Shown piece after piece: positions 32,516-44,450 of a stretch of 64,000 nt of DNA. The stretch is from Thelonectria olida. Taxonomy: Eukaryota; Ascomycota; Sordariomycetes; Hypocreales; Nectriaceae. The notes below the pieces were generated by a model. That model made no database searches and was not told where the DNA came from. It saw only the letters and a list, made by a program, of their open reading frames with translations. The DNA lies in contig JAGPYM010000008.1 in NCBI GenBank assembly GCA_020736575.1, positions 1,534,001 through 1,598,000 of the forward strand. The letters run 5' to 3'. The translations under genes and the position numbers were made by a program. How positions within the stretch are numbered: the first letter of the stretch is position 1; each line of letters opens with the position of its first letter.

Positions 32516-35155
32516 CTCCAAGCTTCGCTGCCGTTTGGACTCTTTTTTGAAGCCATCAACGCGATAGTCGACGATATCTATGGCCTGATGGAGACCAAGA
32601 AAGGGAGCTTCCCTATGCGATGGGAACTTTTTGAAATCCATCTCTGGGAGGAAGGTCTTGGACGGATACGAGCCATTGTGCTTCCTCATTCCTAGTCGTA
32701 GGCTGGGAACTTCTGTTTCTTCTACTCGGATCAGGAGGTGGGGTATTTCACGGCCCGATCCGGAGAGAGCTCGATCGTACCTGGAGATATATGTTCCTAC
32801 GGGAAGACCCCGGCTCGGACAATAGATACTAGGGTGTGAACGTGGGTTTGGCCAACAGTTGATATGGTGGAAAAGAGAAGGTGGGTTGCCTGCGTGCCAG
32901 CGTGACCGATACTGAGGTGTGTACTTTTGACCAGGCCTCTATCAAGGGGAGGGAATAAGCTTAGATAAGGTAGTTAACGCCGAGAATAGTGCAGGGGTTG
33001 TTCCATAGTAGCCGATTCGCGGATAGTCCTAGATTAGGTGAAGTGCCGGATGTGGACAATGGGATTGTAGGCTTTCTTATTAGGAAGCTGGCTCCTCAAA
33101 GTAGGAAGCAGCTGACTTTGGCTCTCTGTACCCTCTGGACGTGATGGAGTTATGGAGAATTAGTCATGTAGAGGGCATGCCTACTCCCTTGGAGGGATAT
33201 CAGGCTACCTCGCCAAATGCTCTCAACAACCTGCCCTCCCTAGGCTACCAATAAGAAGAATTATCCAGCGAATGCAATTATTGCGTAATACGGCAAATGC
33301 CGTGTTCCGCTCATGAGCCGAGGCGACCATGTTGGCGCCATATCCCCTGCAAGGAAAACGTGGATAGCTGATGTCTTGGCACCCCTGGTTGCGAGAACTT
33401 ATTCGCTGGGAAACCTTCTAGGAAGCGACCAAAAAAGGCCAGTCAGTCGTTGATGGGTCGATACAACATAGGAGCCCTTTAAACTAGCTTAGGATTTCGT
33501 CCGCAATCCTCCTAGTATTAGTCCCGGCAGATGTGACTCCGACTTGGCCCAGACCTTCCCCATCGGGACATGTTCGCCGGGCGTTGCAACCATCTTATCA
33601 CTATCAGGCAGGTGAATGGATCACCTAGTGATCAAGCTTAATAGGTATGCCTAATGCTGGGTACTGGGCCGAGGTGTGCTAGGTACAAAGTATGAGTCTA
33701 TCTCACGGAATCCACGGACATACGGAGATATGGGCGACTGGGTATCCAGGAGGCGTGCCGTAGAGCCAGCTCCCCACCTGCCTTGCCTGCCTTATTTCAA
33801 GTAGTCTTCATTATAAGGAGATCACACGACTCTATAAGAGAGGGGTCGTTTTCCAGCTTCACAAGGCTATGTTCTATCCTCGATTGTTCGCTGCATGGCT
33901 GCCCGAGGTTCATGGCCTAATCTGCAAGGGGGAACTGACATCAGTGCGCCGCCTTATCGAATAAACTGTGGGAAAAACTGTTTTTCTTTTGCCCTTGTGT
34001 ATGTTAGCAACTCGTTCTTAGAGCCAATAGCTCATTCAGCAGCAGCAGCAGCAGTAGTTCTATCGAAGATCTAATGTTATGGCCCTTAAGTGATTGGTAA
34101 CAGAAGGTCTTGAGTCCCCTCTCAGTATCAGCCCTTATTTCATACATGATGATGGTGGCAGATCTGGGCTGTGTGTTGAGGCCTGACGAATCTTCAGCTA
34201 CCTATTTCTTGGAGAGCACCGCAGAGGGCTTCCGGGAATGGTATCAGGTCTCAGTCGTTGACTAGTTAACGAGTGATCAGACATGTACTGTCCTTGTAAA
34301 AGAGACATGTCATATTCCACGTGGAAACTCATAGAATCCAAAAGAGGATCACCATCCAGCCCTACAGCCCGGCTCCCCTGAAAGGCATCACAAGACACAT
34401 GGTTTTCTCCCATCAAGCTTCTTGCACCTTGGACTGCCAAGTAGCGCGAGGTTGCTCGGCATCTTGACCACCTATCACAAGTAACTATTCGAAGAAGATC
34501 CCTCTAAGATGCGGGGAAGCCTGCTTCTCAGCAGCAACGAGAGCGCCACGCGTGCTTATTATGACGCACTTTTGTCTCAGTTGGCGCTCGTTGAGTCAAT
34601 GTTGATGAATTGAGGTGAGACTATCACATTACTATTGGCAGAGCGTGACTGACGTTGCCCGAAGTCGACGCTTTGGTTTTCCTGTGGGATCAACATGACT
34701 TAAACCTATTTCGCGGTGCTCAGCTCCGGCGAGGAACGCCACAAAGACAGATTTGGCATTGATGACTTCGACTATTGAATCAATGAGGAGCTGTTGGCGG
34801 GGATTGGGGAAGGGGAGCAGCGGAATAAGCGGACAGTCTTACGGGCCGCTGCACGTCAGATCATTAGACCAATAATAGTCCTGGGCTATTGTCAACTGCC
34901 GACCCTCCGAATTGAGGCCAGCTTCCAGAGCGTGTCTCTCATTTCCTCATCTGGTATGATTGAGGGGCTGGAATGGCTTCACCGAAGCGGGATCCAATGT
35001 TCGAGACCTCTGGGGACACTGAAATGGAGCAGAATGGGGGATATGATGCTCGAGGCCGTGAGCCCAGACTCTGGAATTCAGCCAGCCACTATTCCTGCCT
35101 GCGACTCAAGACAGGATGCGTCAATATTCTTGAGGAGATTGAGATGTAATAAAGG

Positions 35156-35162
35156 TATAAAG
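35156..35162 (+). promoter_or_regulatory. TATA box (TATAAAG) for MABP-like gene
   Basis: TATAAAG about 100 nt upstream of the ATG at 35263, followed by a C/A-rich leader. Confidence 0.55.
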
Positions 35163-35262
35163 TCGAACCGTTGTTCTCAATAATAGACATCAGATCAAAC
35201 AACTCCTCCTCAATCTTCAATCACTTACTATCCACACTACCCAATTTTCACCAACCTTCATC

Positions 35263-35884
35263 ATGCCCAGCACCAAAAACTACGAGGAATTTGCCTCCTG
35301 GGTCGAGGTACGCCCCTCAGACGTAACACTCTTTCTCTTTGCTGACGGGAGTAGGTCATCTACACTGACAACGACAGCAAGCCCGGGAACACCTTGAACG
35401 AGCTGAACAACTTGTCTGCTGATGTCAACAAGGGATTTGGTGGAAAGTAAGCCGCCCTAGCTTATCTCCGTCTTCTTTCCATGCTGATTACCCCAGGTAT
35501 GTCTGGCTGCGCATCCACCGCGCCCCTAAGCCGTCTATGATAGTCAACCAGTTCTGGGTCGACGTCCGCGAGAACAGCATCGGTGGCCGCGACGACGATC
35601 TTGCCAAGGGCGCCGGCGGTGACTACCGCTACCTGCAGTGGTCCAACGACATGGACGTCGAGCAGTAAGTTCTCTCTCCAACTCAATATATGACCTGAGC
35701 TGGAGAACTAACTCGGCGTCGCAGCTATGTCACCGAGGTCGCGCTCTGGCGAACCACCAGCGCCGAGAACCGCCCTCCTATGGGCTGGGAGGGCAAGACT
35801 GAGGATATCAACAGGGGTCGTGGCGGCGACTACCTCTACCTCATCTGGAAGGTTAGCGAATACACCGGCCCCAAGCGCCCTTAA
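35263..35884 (+). CDS. Small MABP-like beta-prism protein (three GxGGxY repeats)
   Basis: A 154-residue cytosolic protein in four exons: 35263..35307, 35355..35446, 35497..35664 and 35725..35884. Introns: 35308..35354, 35447..35496 and 35665..35724, all gt...ag and in phase. Three related blocks are visible: DVNKGFGGKYVWL, DLAKGAGGDYRYL and DINRGRGGDYLYL, each following a beta-strand-rich segment. This D-x-N-x-G-x-G-G-x-Y-x-x-L signature matches the MABP (MVB12-associated beta-prism) and DUF946/Vps62-type domain, a threefold-symmetric beta prism that can bind membranes. There is no signal peptide, so a soluble or membrane-peripheral protein is expected. Fungal single-domain members have no established function. 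The family assignment is by motif only. Confidence 0.8.
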
Positions 35885-36693
35885 AGGGTGGCATGATGAA
35901 GCCGCGGATGCCTCTAGTGAGAATATGCTGGGGCGTTTGAATAGGGCACTGGCTGTGTTACCGTAGCAGTCTAGAGACGACAATTTGCCTTTTAAATGTG
36001 ACACCTAGTTTTCCATGATTATTCTCTGCTGCTTTGTAGTGCATACAAAAATGTGAGGTATTTCCTTTCGCATTGACTAGGTATTTTGAGATATAGGCGA
36101 GTTTCTAGCGAGATACAAATACACCACTTCAATCACATACAGCCTTACACACCACCTCTCTCGCGCACAAATAAATCAACAAAAATGCACCTGCGAATGT
36201 CACTACCCGTCACGAACCCCTTTCAAGTGACACAAACCAGCACGGGAATGTGGTGGTACAATGCAGCCGAGAGCACATCCGTTACCCCGCGCGTTCCAAC
36301 TGAGACATTCACACCCAAATATCTCAACATTGCTGCCCGATAAAAAAAAACAAAAGCGATTGAATGATAACACGCCTAACCGACCATATCACGTGCTATT
36401 TCATGTAACCAGCCAACGCATGGCGCACACACGTCATCACTATTGGTTGGCTGTCGGCATCAGCTGAGAGGCTGAGACCAAGCAGGTCAGCTCGGGCAGC
36501 ATTGAGGATTCAAAGAGCGAGTCTGCTGCCTTCGACAAAATACAACAGCAGATATATCACTCATACTCTGCTGGGAGCATAGAGAAATCAGTTCCCCACT
36601 CTTCGGGCCTCTGATCCCTCCCCTCCCCGGGCCCCCTGCGAACGAGTCACGACTACATCCCTCCCCTCCCCATGACCAATCCCTTCAGTGCTT
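35885..36693. other. Intergenic
   Basis: Spacer upstream of the HET gene. A 52-codon ORF from 36185 has no recognisable feature. A second ATG at 36672, just before the HET start, opens a short frame of about 32 codons that could act as an upstream ORF. Confidence 0.45.
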
Positions 36694-38888
36694 ATGGACC
36701 TCTCCCGTCAGAGTCTAGCCCCCCAGGCGACGACGACACACCAATGGCGGCGGCCTCAGCACCTTCATAGAGCTGTGCCGGCTGCCGATCCACTGCCGCA
36801 GATATGTCCGTCGTGCTTCGATCTCGACGAGGCCTCTGCCGCGGAACAGCAGCATCTGAACAGTGACATCCGCGTTGACCACGTCTCCTTTGTCGTCATT
36901 GTCGGCAGGACCTTGGCGAGCCTGAGGAACACGGCGTCGCTGGGGTGTCAATCGTGTGCCCTGCTGCTTAAAGTCATGCGCTTCTTCGGGCTGGACCTGG
37001 AAGCTGTCGGCGAAACGCGCAACATATATGTGCGCCTCCCCATCGGGCCGGGCAACGTCGAGGTGTCATTTATTGCTTATGGATCAGAGGTGCACGCCCA
37101 GCTGTATACTTCTTTTTGTATTTACCACCGTCTCCCTCCTCCTCGTGGTCGTGGTTGTCTAATGTCGATGCAGCCGAAGGCAGGACATGGAAGCGCGTGC
37201 GTCCCCTGAAGGACATTGCCACAGATCATCTGTCAGAGGATAGTTTAATATTTGTGAACGCGTGTTTGCGAAGTTGCCTCGAGAACCATGGCTTCTGTCG
37301 CCAAATCGGCGGAAGCCTCCCGGCACGGCTGCTTGATATTGGAACGCGCGACGACGGCCGCATACGGCTCATCGAGACCATTGAATACACTGGGTCCCCG
37401 GAATATACTGCGTTGAGCTATTGCTGGGGAGACTCGGTTACTACAATGACCACGCGCGCAAGTCTCGAGCAGATGAAGGCTGGGATTGAAGTCTCCGAGC
37501 TTCCGCAGACGTACATTGACGCCGTCTTGTTTACCCGAGAGCTGGGACTTCAGTACCTCTGGATTGACTCGCTGTGCGTCATCCAAGATTCCTTCGCTGA
37601 CTGGGAGAGGGAATCTTCGATAATGGGTGGAATCTATTCAGGGGCTCGACTGACAATTGCCGCCTCGTCAACAACGGCGGCAGTGCAGCCGTTTCTGCGG
37701 CGTGGTGCTCCTGCTGGATCGCCTGCGTCGCAAGAACAACAGGAGATATTCAGCGAGCGGATATACGACAACGGCAACTCGGTATTGGTCAACGCAAGGC
37801 TTATTCCAGAATCCGGGGTTCACTGGAAATGGCAAGACAACTCTGATCCGCGATCCGTCCCGGAGCCACTCTCGCGACGAGGATGGACCCTACAAGAACG
37901 ACTGCTGTCCACGCGACTCCTCTCCATCTCGGAAACAGAACTGCAATGGACCTGCCAGCAGACCGTCATCTGTGAATGTCGATCGAGGCTGAACTACCGT
38001 CGCGAGTTCGGTCTCACGCCGCTTCGTCAAATCACGCAGGCGTCAGTCGCCTTCAACTTCTGGCACAAAGTCATCGAGAATTACACAAAACGGAGCTTGT
38101 CGCAGCGACAAGACAGACTGCCGGCCATTTCTGCGGTGGCTGCGGTGATACAAGAAAAGACGGGCTCCAACTACGTTGCTGGATTGTGGATGGACAACAT
38201 CCACTTGGATCTTCTTTGGCGGAGATGCAGCCCTATCAAGGGTCCGCCGCAGTCTGAAGTCATAGCACCGAGCTTTTCGTGGGCGTCGATTGATGGAGAA
38301 GTGGACTATTATTGCTTCAGAAACGGCCAGGAGCCTTTCCGCACGAGCTCCTCAATCGTCGAGATCGAGATAGCGCCGAGCCCTCACGCCCCTCTGGGTC
38401 GCGTAGGAGGGGGCTCGCTCACTATGTTCGGTTCTCTGATACCGGGCTTTGTGGAGAAGTCATTCGCTGACGGTTGGATGGTTGTACGATTGGGCGAGGT
38501 GCGGTTGGAGCTCTATTCAGACACCAACCTCCAAGAGTTTGTCACGCAGGCAGTGGACGGCTCATGGCAGAAGTTTGCCTGCAGGTGGAATCCCCGGAAC
38601 CACTCACGAGAGCTGGGTGCTTCTACACCAGACACGCTGGGAAGTGGTCATCACGCACAACCTATCCAAGCAGTGGGCCACAACGATCATCCAACGCGAT
38701 GCTGGGCCATCAGGATAGGATCGTTCCAGTCGCAATACGTACCGCCCACGAGCCACGAGCTTCTGATTCTCGGAAAGCCGCTGACGAATCCGGAAGCTTT
38801 CGAGAGGATTGGGCTGGCTTCGCTGGAAGGCGTTGACGAGGAACTACTCTTTCAACCCGAATCTCTCAGTACTATTACTATAGTTTAA
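36694..38888 (+). CDS. HET-domain protein (heterokaryon-incompatibility type)
   Basis: A 712-residue protein with a HET domain (PF06985), the module that triggers programmed cell death in fungal non-self recognition. Exons 36694..37117 and 37174..38888 flank a 56-nt intron (37118..37173, gtattt, branch-like ctaat, tgcag); the join gives YTSFSEGRTWKRVRPLKDIA. HET signatures: YTALSYCWGD (about 219-228), LWIDSLCVIQDS with DWERESSIMGGIYSGARLTIAAS, and RGWTLQERLLSTR. The N-terminal part has a CPSC motif and CQSC pair (a common cysteine-containing prelude in this family), and the C-terminal 300 residues are variable. No NACHT, WD40 or ankyrin part is attached. It is probably one of many HET paralogues rather than a mapped het locus. 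Confidence 0.9.
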
Positions 38889-40034
38889 TCATACGTTGAC
38901 AAGCGGCCGGATCAAAATGATCTAAACATGGCCCTCACTCTTACATCCTTTGCCCTGATTGCTTGAATGATGCAGGATCTAGGCGACATGTAGAATCGAC
39001 CGCAATGAAAAGTGATGCGTCGTACTGGAGCTTTCCCTCCTGCTACCCCAATGCTTCAAATAACTTGTCCCAATTAGACATATTCCGATTGAGAGTGAGG
39101 GTCAAGTAAGCAACTAATGCGACCTGACAGTATCATCACGGACACCACTCATGAGGTAACACCGATTTCGCGCACATATTGCCTAATATGGTAAAGGACT
39201 GGTTTGATGCTGACGTATGGTAGGCATTTTATTGTATCTCCATCTCGAAATATGAGTCTCCATTCCATTTGATGTGACATTCTATATCACTTGGCTTGAT
39301 CTTATCGATTAGGGAGATCCTCGCCATCCGAGTGTCGGACCGACGGATAGTCGTATCATACACAATCTCCTATACAAGTAATTTCTTAGTCGGATGAGCT
39401 TTCACAGACGAGTTTCCGTTCAGAGAACTAAGGTTCAGTTAGGTCCTGTCCTACTCGTGTCATCCTCACGAGCCAACAAAGAAGGCATGTTGGCCCTAGA
39501 TCTCTGGCTGTTCGTCATTTCCTCACAAACGTAAAGGCAACGTAACCCTCCACTGCAGATCTGCATCCTCGTCCAGGATAGGACCGTCTCCCGCTCAGTC
39601 CTCGGTGCAACAAACCATCTCTCGGACCACAACGCCCCGCAACCCGGTGGCCCGCGGTGGGTTTGCCCTCCAACAACGCCATCGGGCATCACGCAAGTCG
39701 GCAAATATTTGCCGCGTGTGGATCTCGATCGCCAGCTGAAGCTTAGTTCTTTGCAGGGCCCCGTTGGCGATTGCTTGAGACAGAAGGTGTTGCAGCAGGT
39801 ATATGTGCTTTGTCGGAGCCAGTGCTGTCTGTCGCCATTTCTCGTGGGTCTTCCGCAACAGCTTTTCTCGCCCGACATGATAGAACGGGTTCATTTCAGG
39901 GAGGATAGAGTTTTTGTCAGAGAACAGAGGAAAGAGACGAGTTTGTAGTAAATAAATTCCTTCTGGCTGCCGTGTTTCTGTGTCGCTTCTTATCTCATCG
40001 CTGTGCCAAGTTTATTGCTTCATGTGTATTGAAG
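38889..40034. other. Intergenic 1.1 kb
   Basis: Promoter region of the OPT transporter plus spacer. Overlapping ORFs on both strands at 39435..39948 look non-coding. Confidence 0.5.
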
Positions 40035-43000
40035 ATGGAGTCCGAAATATCGCCAACTCACGACACTGATCGATCTGCTCAGGATGTTCAAGCTACTTTA
40101 AAAAAGAACGCCGTTTCAAGCACTTCCAGAGCTGACGACATCGAGGCTGACGTGTCGTTGAACGGAGCTCTAAGCGCGCAGGAAAAGTTTGACGAAAAAG
40201 TCGAAAAGCAGGAGTTGACGCCCGTTGAAGCGTTCAAATGGAATGTCGAGGGCGATCAATCGCCATGTAAGCATGTTGATTGAACCTATCGGATGGGAAT
40301 ACTGACGATTCTCCTTAGTTCCCGAGGTGGCTGCTTGTGTTCCCAACACCGATGACCCAGAGCTTGCTTGCAATAGTGAGCACTTTCTTCATTATTCCCT
40401 TGGACCTTGAGCTGACTGCCCTACAGCTGTGAGAGCTTGGATACTGACGACAATTTTCGTCATCATCTTTGCCGGTGCCAATGAGTTTTTCAGTTTGCGA
40501 TATGTATGCCTCCCACGAACCATCATGACGCCCAGCGTGACAGCAAAAGCCAACTACTTTCTAATAAATTATCTTCTAGCCGTCTCTTAGTATCGGATAC
40601 GTCGTCGCCCAGCTTCTCGTGTTCCCCATCGGCCGCACCTGGGAAAAGCTTCCACGATGGAGAGTGCCCCTTGGGAAGTTTACCTTTGATGTAAACCCGG
40701 GCAGGTTCACCATCAAGGAACACGCTTTCATCGTGATCGTGAGTCTGAATATTCCTAGATTCTCATCTAGAGTTGTGCTTACCAGTACTAGTGCGTCAGT
40801 CTTAGCACAACGGCAGCTTATGCCACGGGATCTCTGATGGCCATTATTTCACCCGTGTACTGGAACCGCGACTATGGCCCGGGGTTTTGTTTTCTTTACC
40901 TGCTGACTACGCAAATGCTGGGGTATGTCAGACGCCTACTAACTATCGACACGCACACTGACAATAGTCAAGGTTTGGTCTGGCTGGACTTGCGCGTAGA
41001 TGGCTGGTGTACCCTGCCGCCTTGATCTGGCCGTCAACGCTCGCCTCGACGGTGCTTTTCCGAGCCCTGCACGAACCGCAGGAACACACCGTCTCCAACG
41101 GCTGGACGCTTACGCGGTACCGATTCTTCGCCTACTTCACGCTCATCGCCTTTGTCATTTTCTGGTTTCCCGATTACCTTTGGACCAGCTTGGGCACCTT
41201 TGCATTCGTCACCTGGATTGCGCCGCACAACCAAAAGGTCAATGCCATATTCGGGGTAAGATATTTATATAACCTGTACGCTGGACTATTGTTGATTTGA
41301 TGTCACTAACTCTGGAGCGAACTGCGCAGATGAACTCTGGCCTTGGTCTGATTCCCATCAGCATCGACTGGACTCAAATCAACTACGCCGGCTTCCCGCT
41401 TACCACGCCGTTCTACGTGACTTGCAACGCCTTTGCAGTCGTCGTCTTCTTTTATCTCTTTCTGTCGCCAATCCTGTACTACTCGAATGTCTGGAACAGC
41501 GCATAGTACGTAGTCTCTTGGCAGCCCAGACTCGGGCATCAAACGGCTGTGCCTACCTAAGCTGCCATCATGCTGACCTCTGACCAGTCTCCCTCTGCTG
41601 TCCTCGAGCACCTTCGACAACACTGGGTCTACCTATAATATCTCCCGAGTCATTGACGAAAACCTCGACTTCGTCCTCAGCAAATACAAGGAGTACTCGC
41701 CCATGTATGTTTCCATGTCCTATTCGTTGACGTACGGGCTTTCCTTTGCGGCCGTCACGGCCATCATTGTCCACACGTATCTGTACAATGGGACAGAAAT
41801 CTGGGCCAAGTTCAAGAACTCGCGACATGGAGGAGAAGACATCCACAAGAGACTGATGAATGTGTACCCCGAGGTCCCCGACTGGTGGTACTTGGGATTG
41901 ACCTTGGTCATCCTCGGCCTGGGAATGTTCACGGTCGGATACTGGGACTCTGGTCTTCCGATTTGGGCCTTCTTGGTCGTCTGCTTTGGCTTTGGCGTGC
42001 TTCTTATCGTTCCGGAAGGAATTTTGGAGGGAACTACGAACCAGAGAATCTTTCTCAACATCATCACGGAACTGGTTGCCGGCTACGCCTGGCCCGGGAA
42101 ACCAATCGCCAACATGTATGTCAAGTTTTACGGGTACAACTCGGTCAAGCACGGCATGGACTTTGCCCAAGACCTGAAGCTTGGCCAGTACATGGTTAGT
42201 ATCCTCGTCCGGCCAAATGATCGAAGAGTGTTTGGTTACTGACATGAAGTGCAGAAAATCCCTCCCCGAGTTCTGTTTTTCGGCCAAATCTATGCAACCA
42301 TCTTGGCTACTGCGACCCAGACAGGCGGTACGTCGGCGCATAGTGCTCGTGTATGCATTGAAGGATGATGGGCTAATCTTGGTTCTAATAGTGCTGCGCT
42401 GGATGATAGGCCATATCGACGACTTGTGCAATCCTAAGAACACCCAGCGATTCACTTGCGCCGGCTCAAAGGTGGTCTACAACGCCTCTGTCATCTGGGG
42501 AACCATCGGGCCTCAACGCATGTTCCAGTCCGGCCAAGTGTACAACGGACTGGTGTACTTTTTCATCATCGGGGTGCGTGTTCGTCCACGACATGTAACA
42601 GTTGAAAGCTAACTGTTGTAAAGCCAGTTTGCACGACCCTGGTGTACCTCGTGTATCGAAGATTCCCCCATAGCTGGGTGAGATACATCAACGTGCCCAT
42701 CTTCTTCAACGCTGCGGGCAACATTCCTCCAGCCAACACGACCCAGTACTCCCTCTGGTTCATTTTCGGGTTTGTCTTCAACTACCTCATCCGCAAGCGG
42801 GCATTTGATTGGTGGAAGCGCTACAACTGTACGTCCCCTCGGGTTCTCTTTTAACGTCTCGAGTCACTAACAATGATCCCCCTTATCAAAGATCTCCTCC
42901 AAGCTGCCATGGACACTGGAACTGCCGTTGCAACCATCATCATCTTCTTCGCTCTCACGTATCACGGCTACACACTAAGCTGGTGGGGAAACAACGTCGG

Positions 43001-43085
43001 GTCAGACACAGACGACAGTAATTCTGTCCCGTGGCTGACGGTCCCCGAAGGTGGCCATTTTGGAAAAGGGCCTGGGGAGTTTTAA
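40035..43085 (+). CDS. OPT-family oligopeptide/metal-chelate transporter
   Basis: A 791-residue multi-pass transporter of the OPT family. Twelve exons fit: 40035..40266, 40319..40375, 40427..40503, 40580..40738, 40792..40922, 40973..41255, 41330..41505, 41588..42194, 42255..42327, 42392..42573, 42624..42828 and 42892..43085. Signatures: [30 protein letters not shown] (family N-terminal motif), [82 protein letters not shown] and [21 protein letters not shown]. It should import small peptides, glutathione or peptide-like siderophore conjugates with protons. Three introns need AAG acceptors (40972, 42623, 42891) to hold frame and family sequence. The exon 4/5 join (40739..40791) is the least certain. 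Confidence 0.9.
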
Positions 43086-43512
43086 CTTGACGGCGTAGCT
43101 GCTGAAGCGGGTGATTTTGGTGTTTCGAGCATGTCAACCTCCAGCACTTGTAACGATATGCAAAAGGACATTGAATGTGAGCTTTATTAGGAAAATATAT
43201 TTGTCACGGATGTGACATGAAATGCGACGGTGATTTGTAAGCTGCGTCGTGGGTAATTCTGAGCTATAACGATGCCGTGAATGCTGGCTGCTACTGTGCA
43301 CGTTGAGATTCACGATGGGATCTACGAATATCATTGAGCTTACTTAGACGCGCGCGCGAATTTCGCAATGGAGATAGCAAAAGCCAGGGCTGAAAGGACC
43401 GGCCAGGCTCTGTCAGCAAGTTACGGCCAGCCAACCTCTTCTGTTCTTTTCTCAACTTGCTCCTGTCGTCATTCAGCCTGTCCCCAGCTTCAACAGAATT
43501 GATATCGACATC
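43086..43512. other. Intergenic
   Basis: Spacer with the OPT 3' UTR and the promoter of the next gene. Contains a short CG alternation (gcgcgcgcg) near 43351..43360. Confidence 0.45.
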
Positions 43513-44368
43513 ATGTTATCCCAGATCATTCGCTTCGCTCTCCCCCCGCCGCTGACAATTTCAGCACTCGAATTCCATAAGCTGCGTCAGAATGCTGTAG
43601 CTGCCGGTGCGATAGCGCAGTACTTTGGCTACACGATACCAACTCGGGCATCTGCTCTTCCAACCAAGAAGAATGAGGTTTGCTGGACGATCCGTATGTG
43701 CATGCTTTCCCCCCGACTGGCCTGGGACATGTCAAAGACCTGACCATATATGTGTGAAGAATGGCCCGACGCGAAGAATAGAGACTCTAGCAGAGAACAG
43801 CTTGCCGAGCTTGCCGTTGAAGGCGCAGTCTCGTTGACTCTCGACTTTCTTGACGCTCAATCTTTAGACTTTGCAAAGGCCCTCGAGGCACCCGTCTGCG
43901 AGTTTGTTCGTCCCATGCCCGGCCGGTTCCCTCACGCAGTTGCACCAATACTCATTTTTCATTCAACAGGCCTGCATCCGACTCGCGGACACTGCGCCCT
44001 TGTCTGATGCCGCACTCCAGAAGTCCATGCACAAGACCTACACAGATACATACATGATTGAAGGTTTCACGGGAGGGTATTGGGGGTATGCAGCAAACAC
44101 CAACGAGTCCCGTGGAGCATCCCTATCTGCTGAGCCCCAGCCGCCCATCCCGGAGGGGGAGCGCAGACTTGGGGTATACTATCTTGGATGGGAGAGCATC
44201 GAGGTCCGGGACATGTTCGTCTTGTCTAATACTTGGAATTAGCTAATCTCTCTGCAGCATCACGAACGAGCCACCAAAACGGAAGTCTTCGCAGAGGAAC
44301 TCACCAAGTTGCTGCCGCATTTTGGTCCTGGATCTGGTGCGTGGTATGTCAAGTTTGAGAAGCACTAA
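43513..44368 (+). CDS. Hypothetical protein (conserved-looking, about 223 aa)
   Basis: Four exons keep one frame: 43513..43693, 43760..43905, 43970..44203 and 44258..44368. The product starts MLSQIIRFALPPPLTISALE and includes KKNEVCWTIQWPDAKNRDSS, DAQSLDFAKALEAPVCEF, a KTYTDTYMIEGFTGGYWGYA segment, and ends FGPGSGAWYVKFEKH. The EG-x-x-GG-x-x-x-Y and YYLGWES patterns suggest an antibiotic-biosynthesis-monooxygenase-like (ferredoxin-like) fold, but this is a guess from pattern only. The second intron (43906..43969) has a weak donor (gttcgt) and the first uses a GAAG acceptor, so those joins are less certain than the frame itself. No signal peptide is evident. It is convergent with the next gene. 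Confidence 0.7.
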
Positions 44369-44450
44369 TAGGCTTGTATGTGCATAATACATGGGACAAG
44401 AATAGAGAATAAATCGAGTCGGGTTCCAATTCACACATCCCCATACTTCG

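Larger units (their letters stand above)
32411..35262. other. ORF-poor 2.85-kb intergenic region
   Basis: Contains the fungalysin promoter at its left edge and the promoter of the 35263 gene at its right edge. From about 32826 to 34197 there is no ORF of 60 codons in any frame; stop codons are dense and TAG/CTA are frequent. A GCA/CAG run lies near 34038..34056. It may be a decayed repeat, but no terminal repeats or coding remnants are recognisable. Confidence 0.55.
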
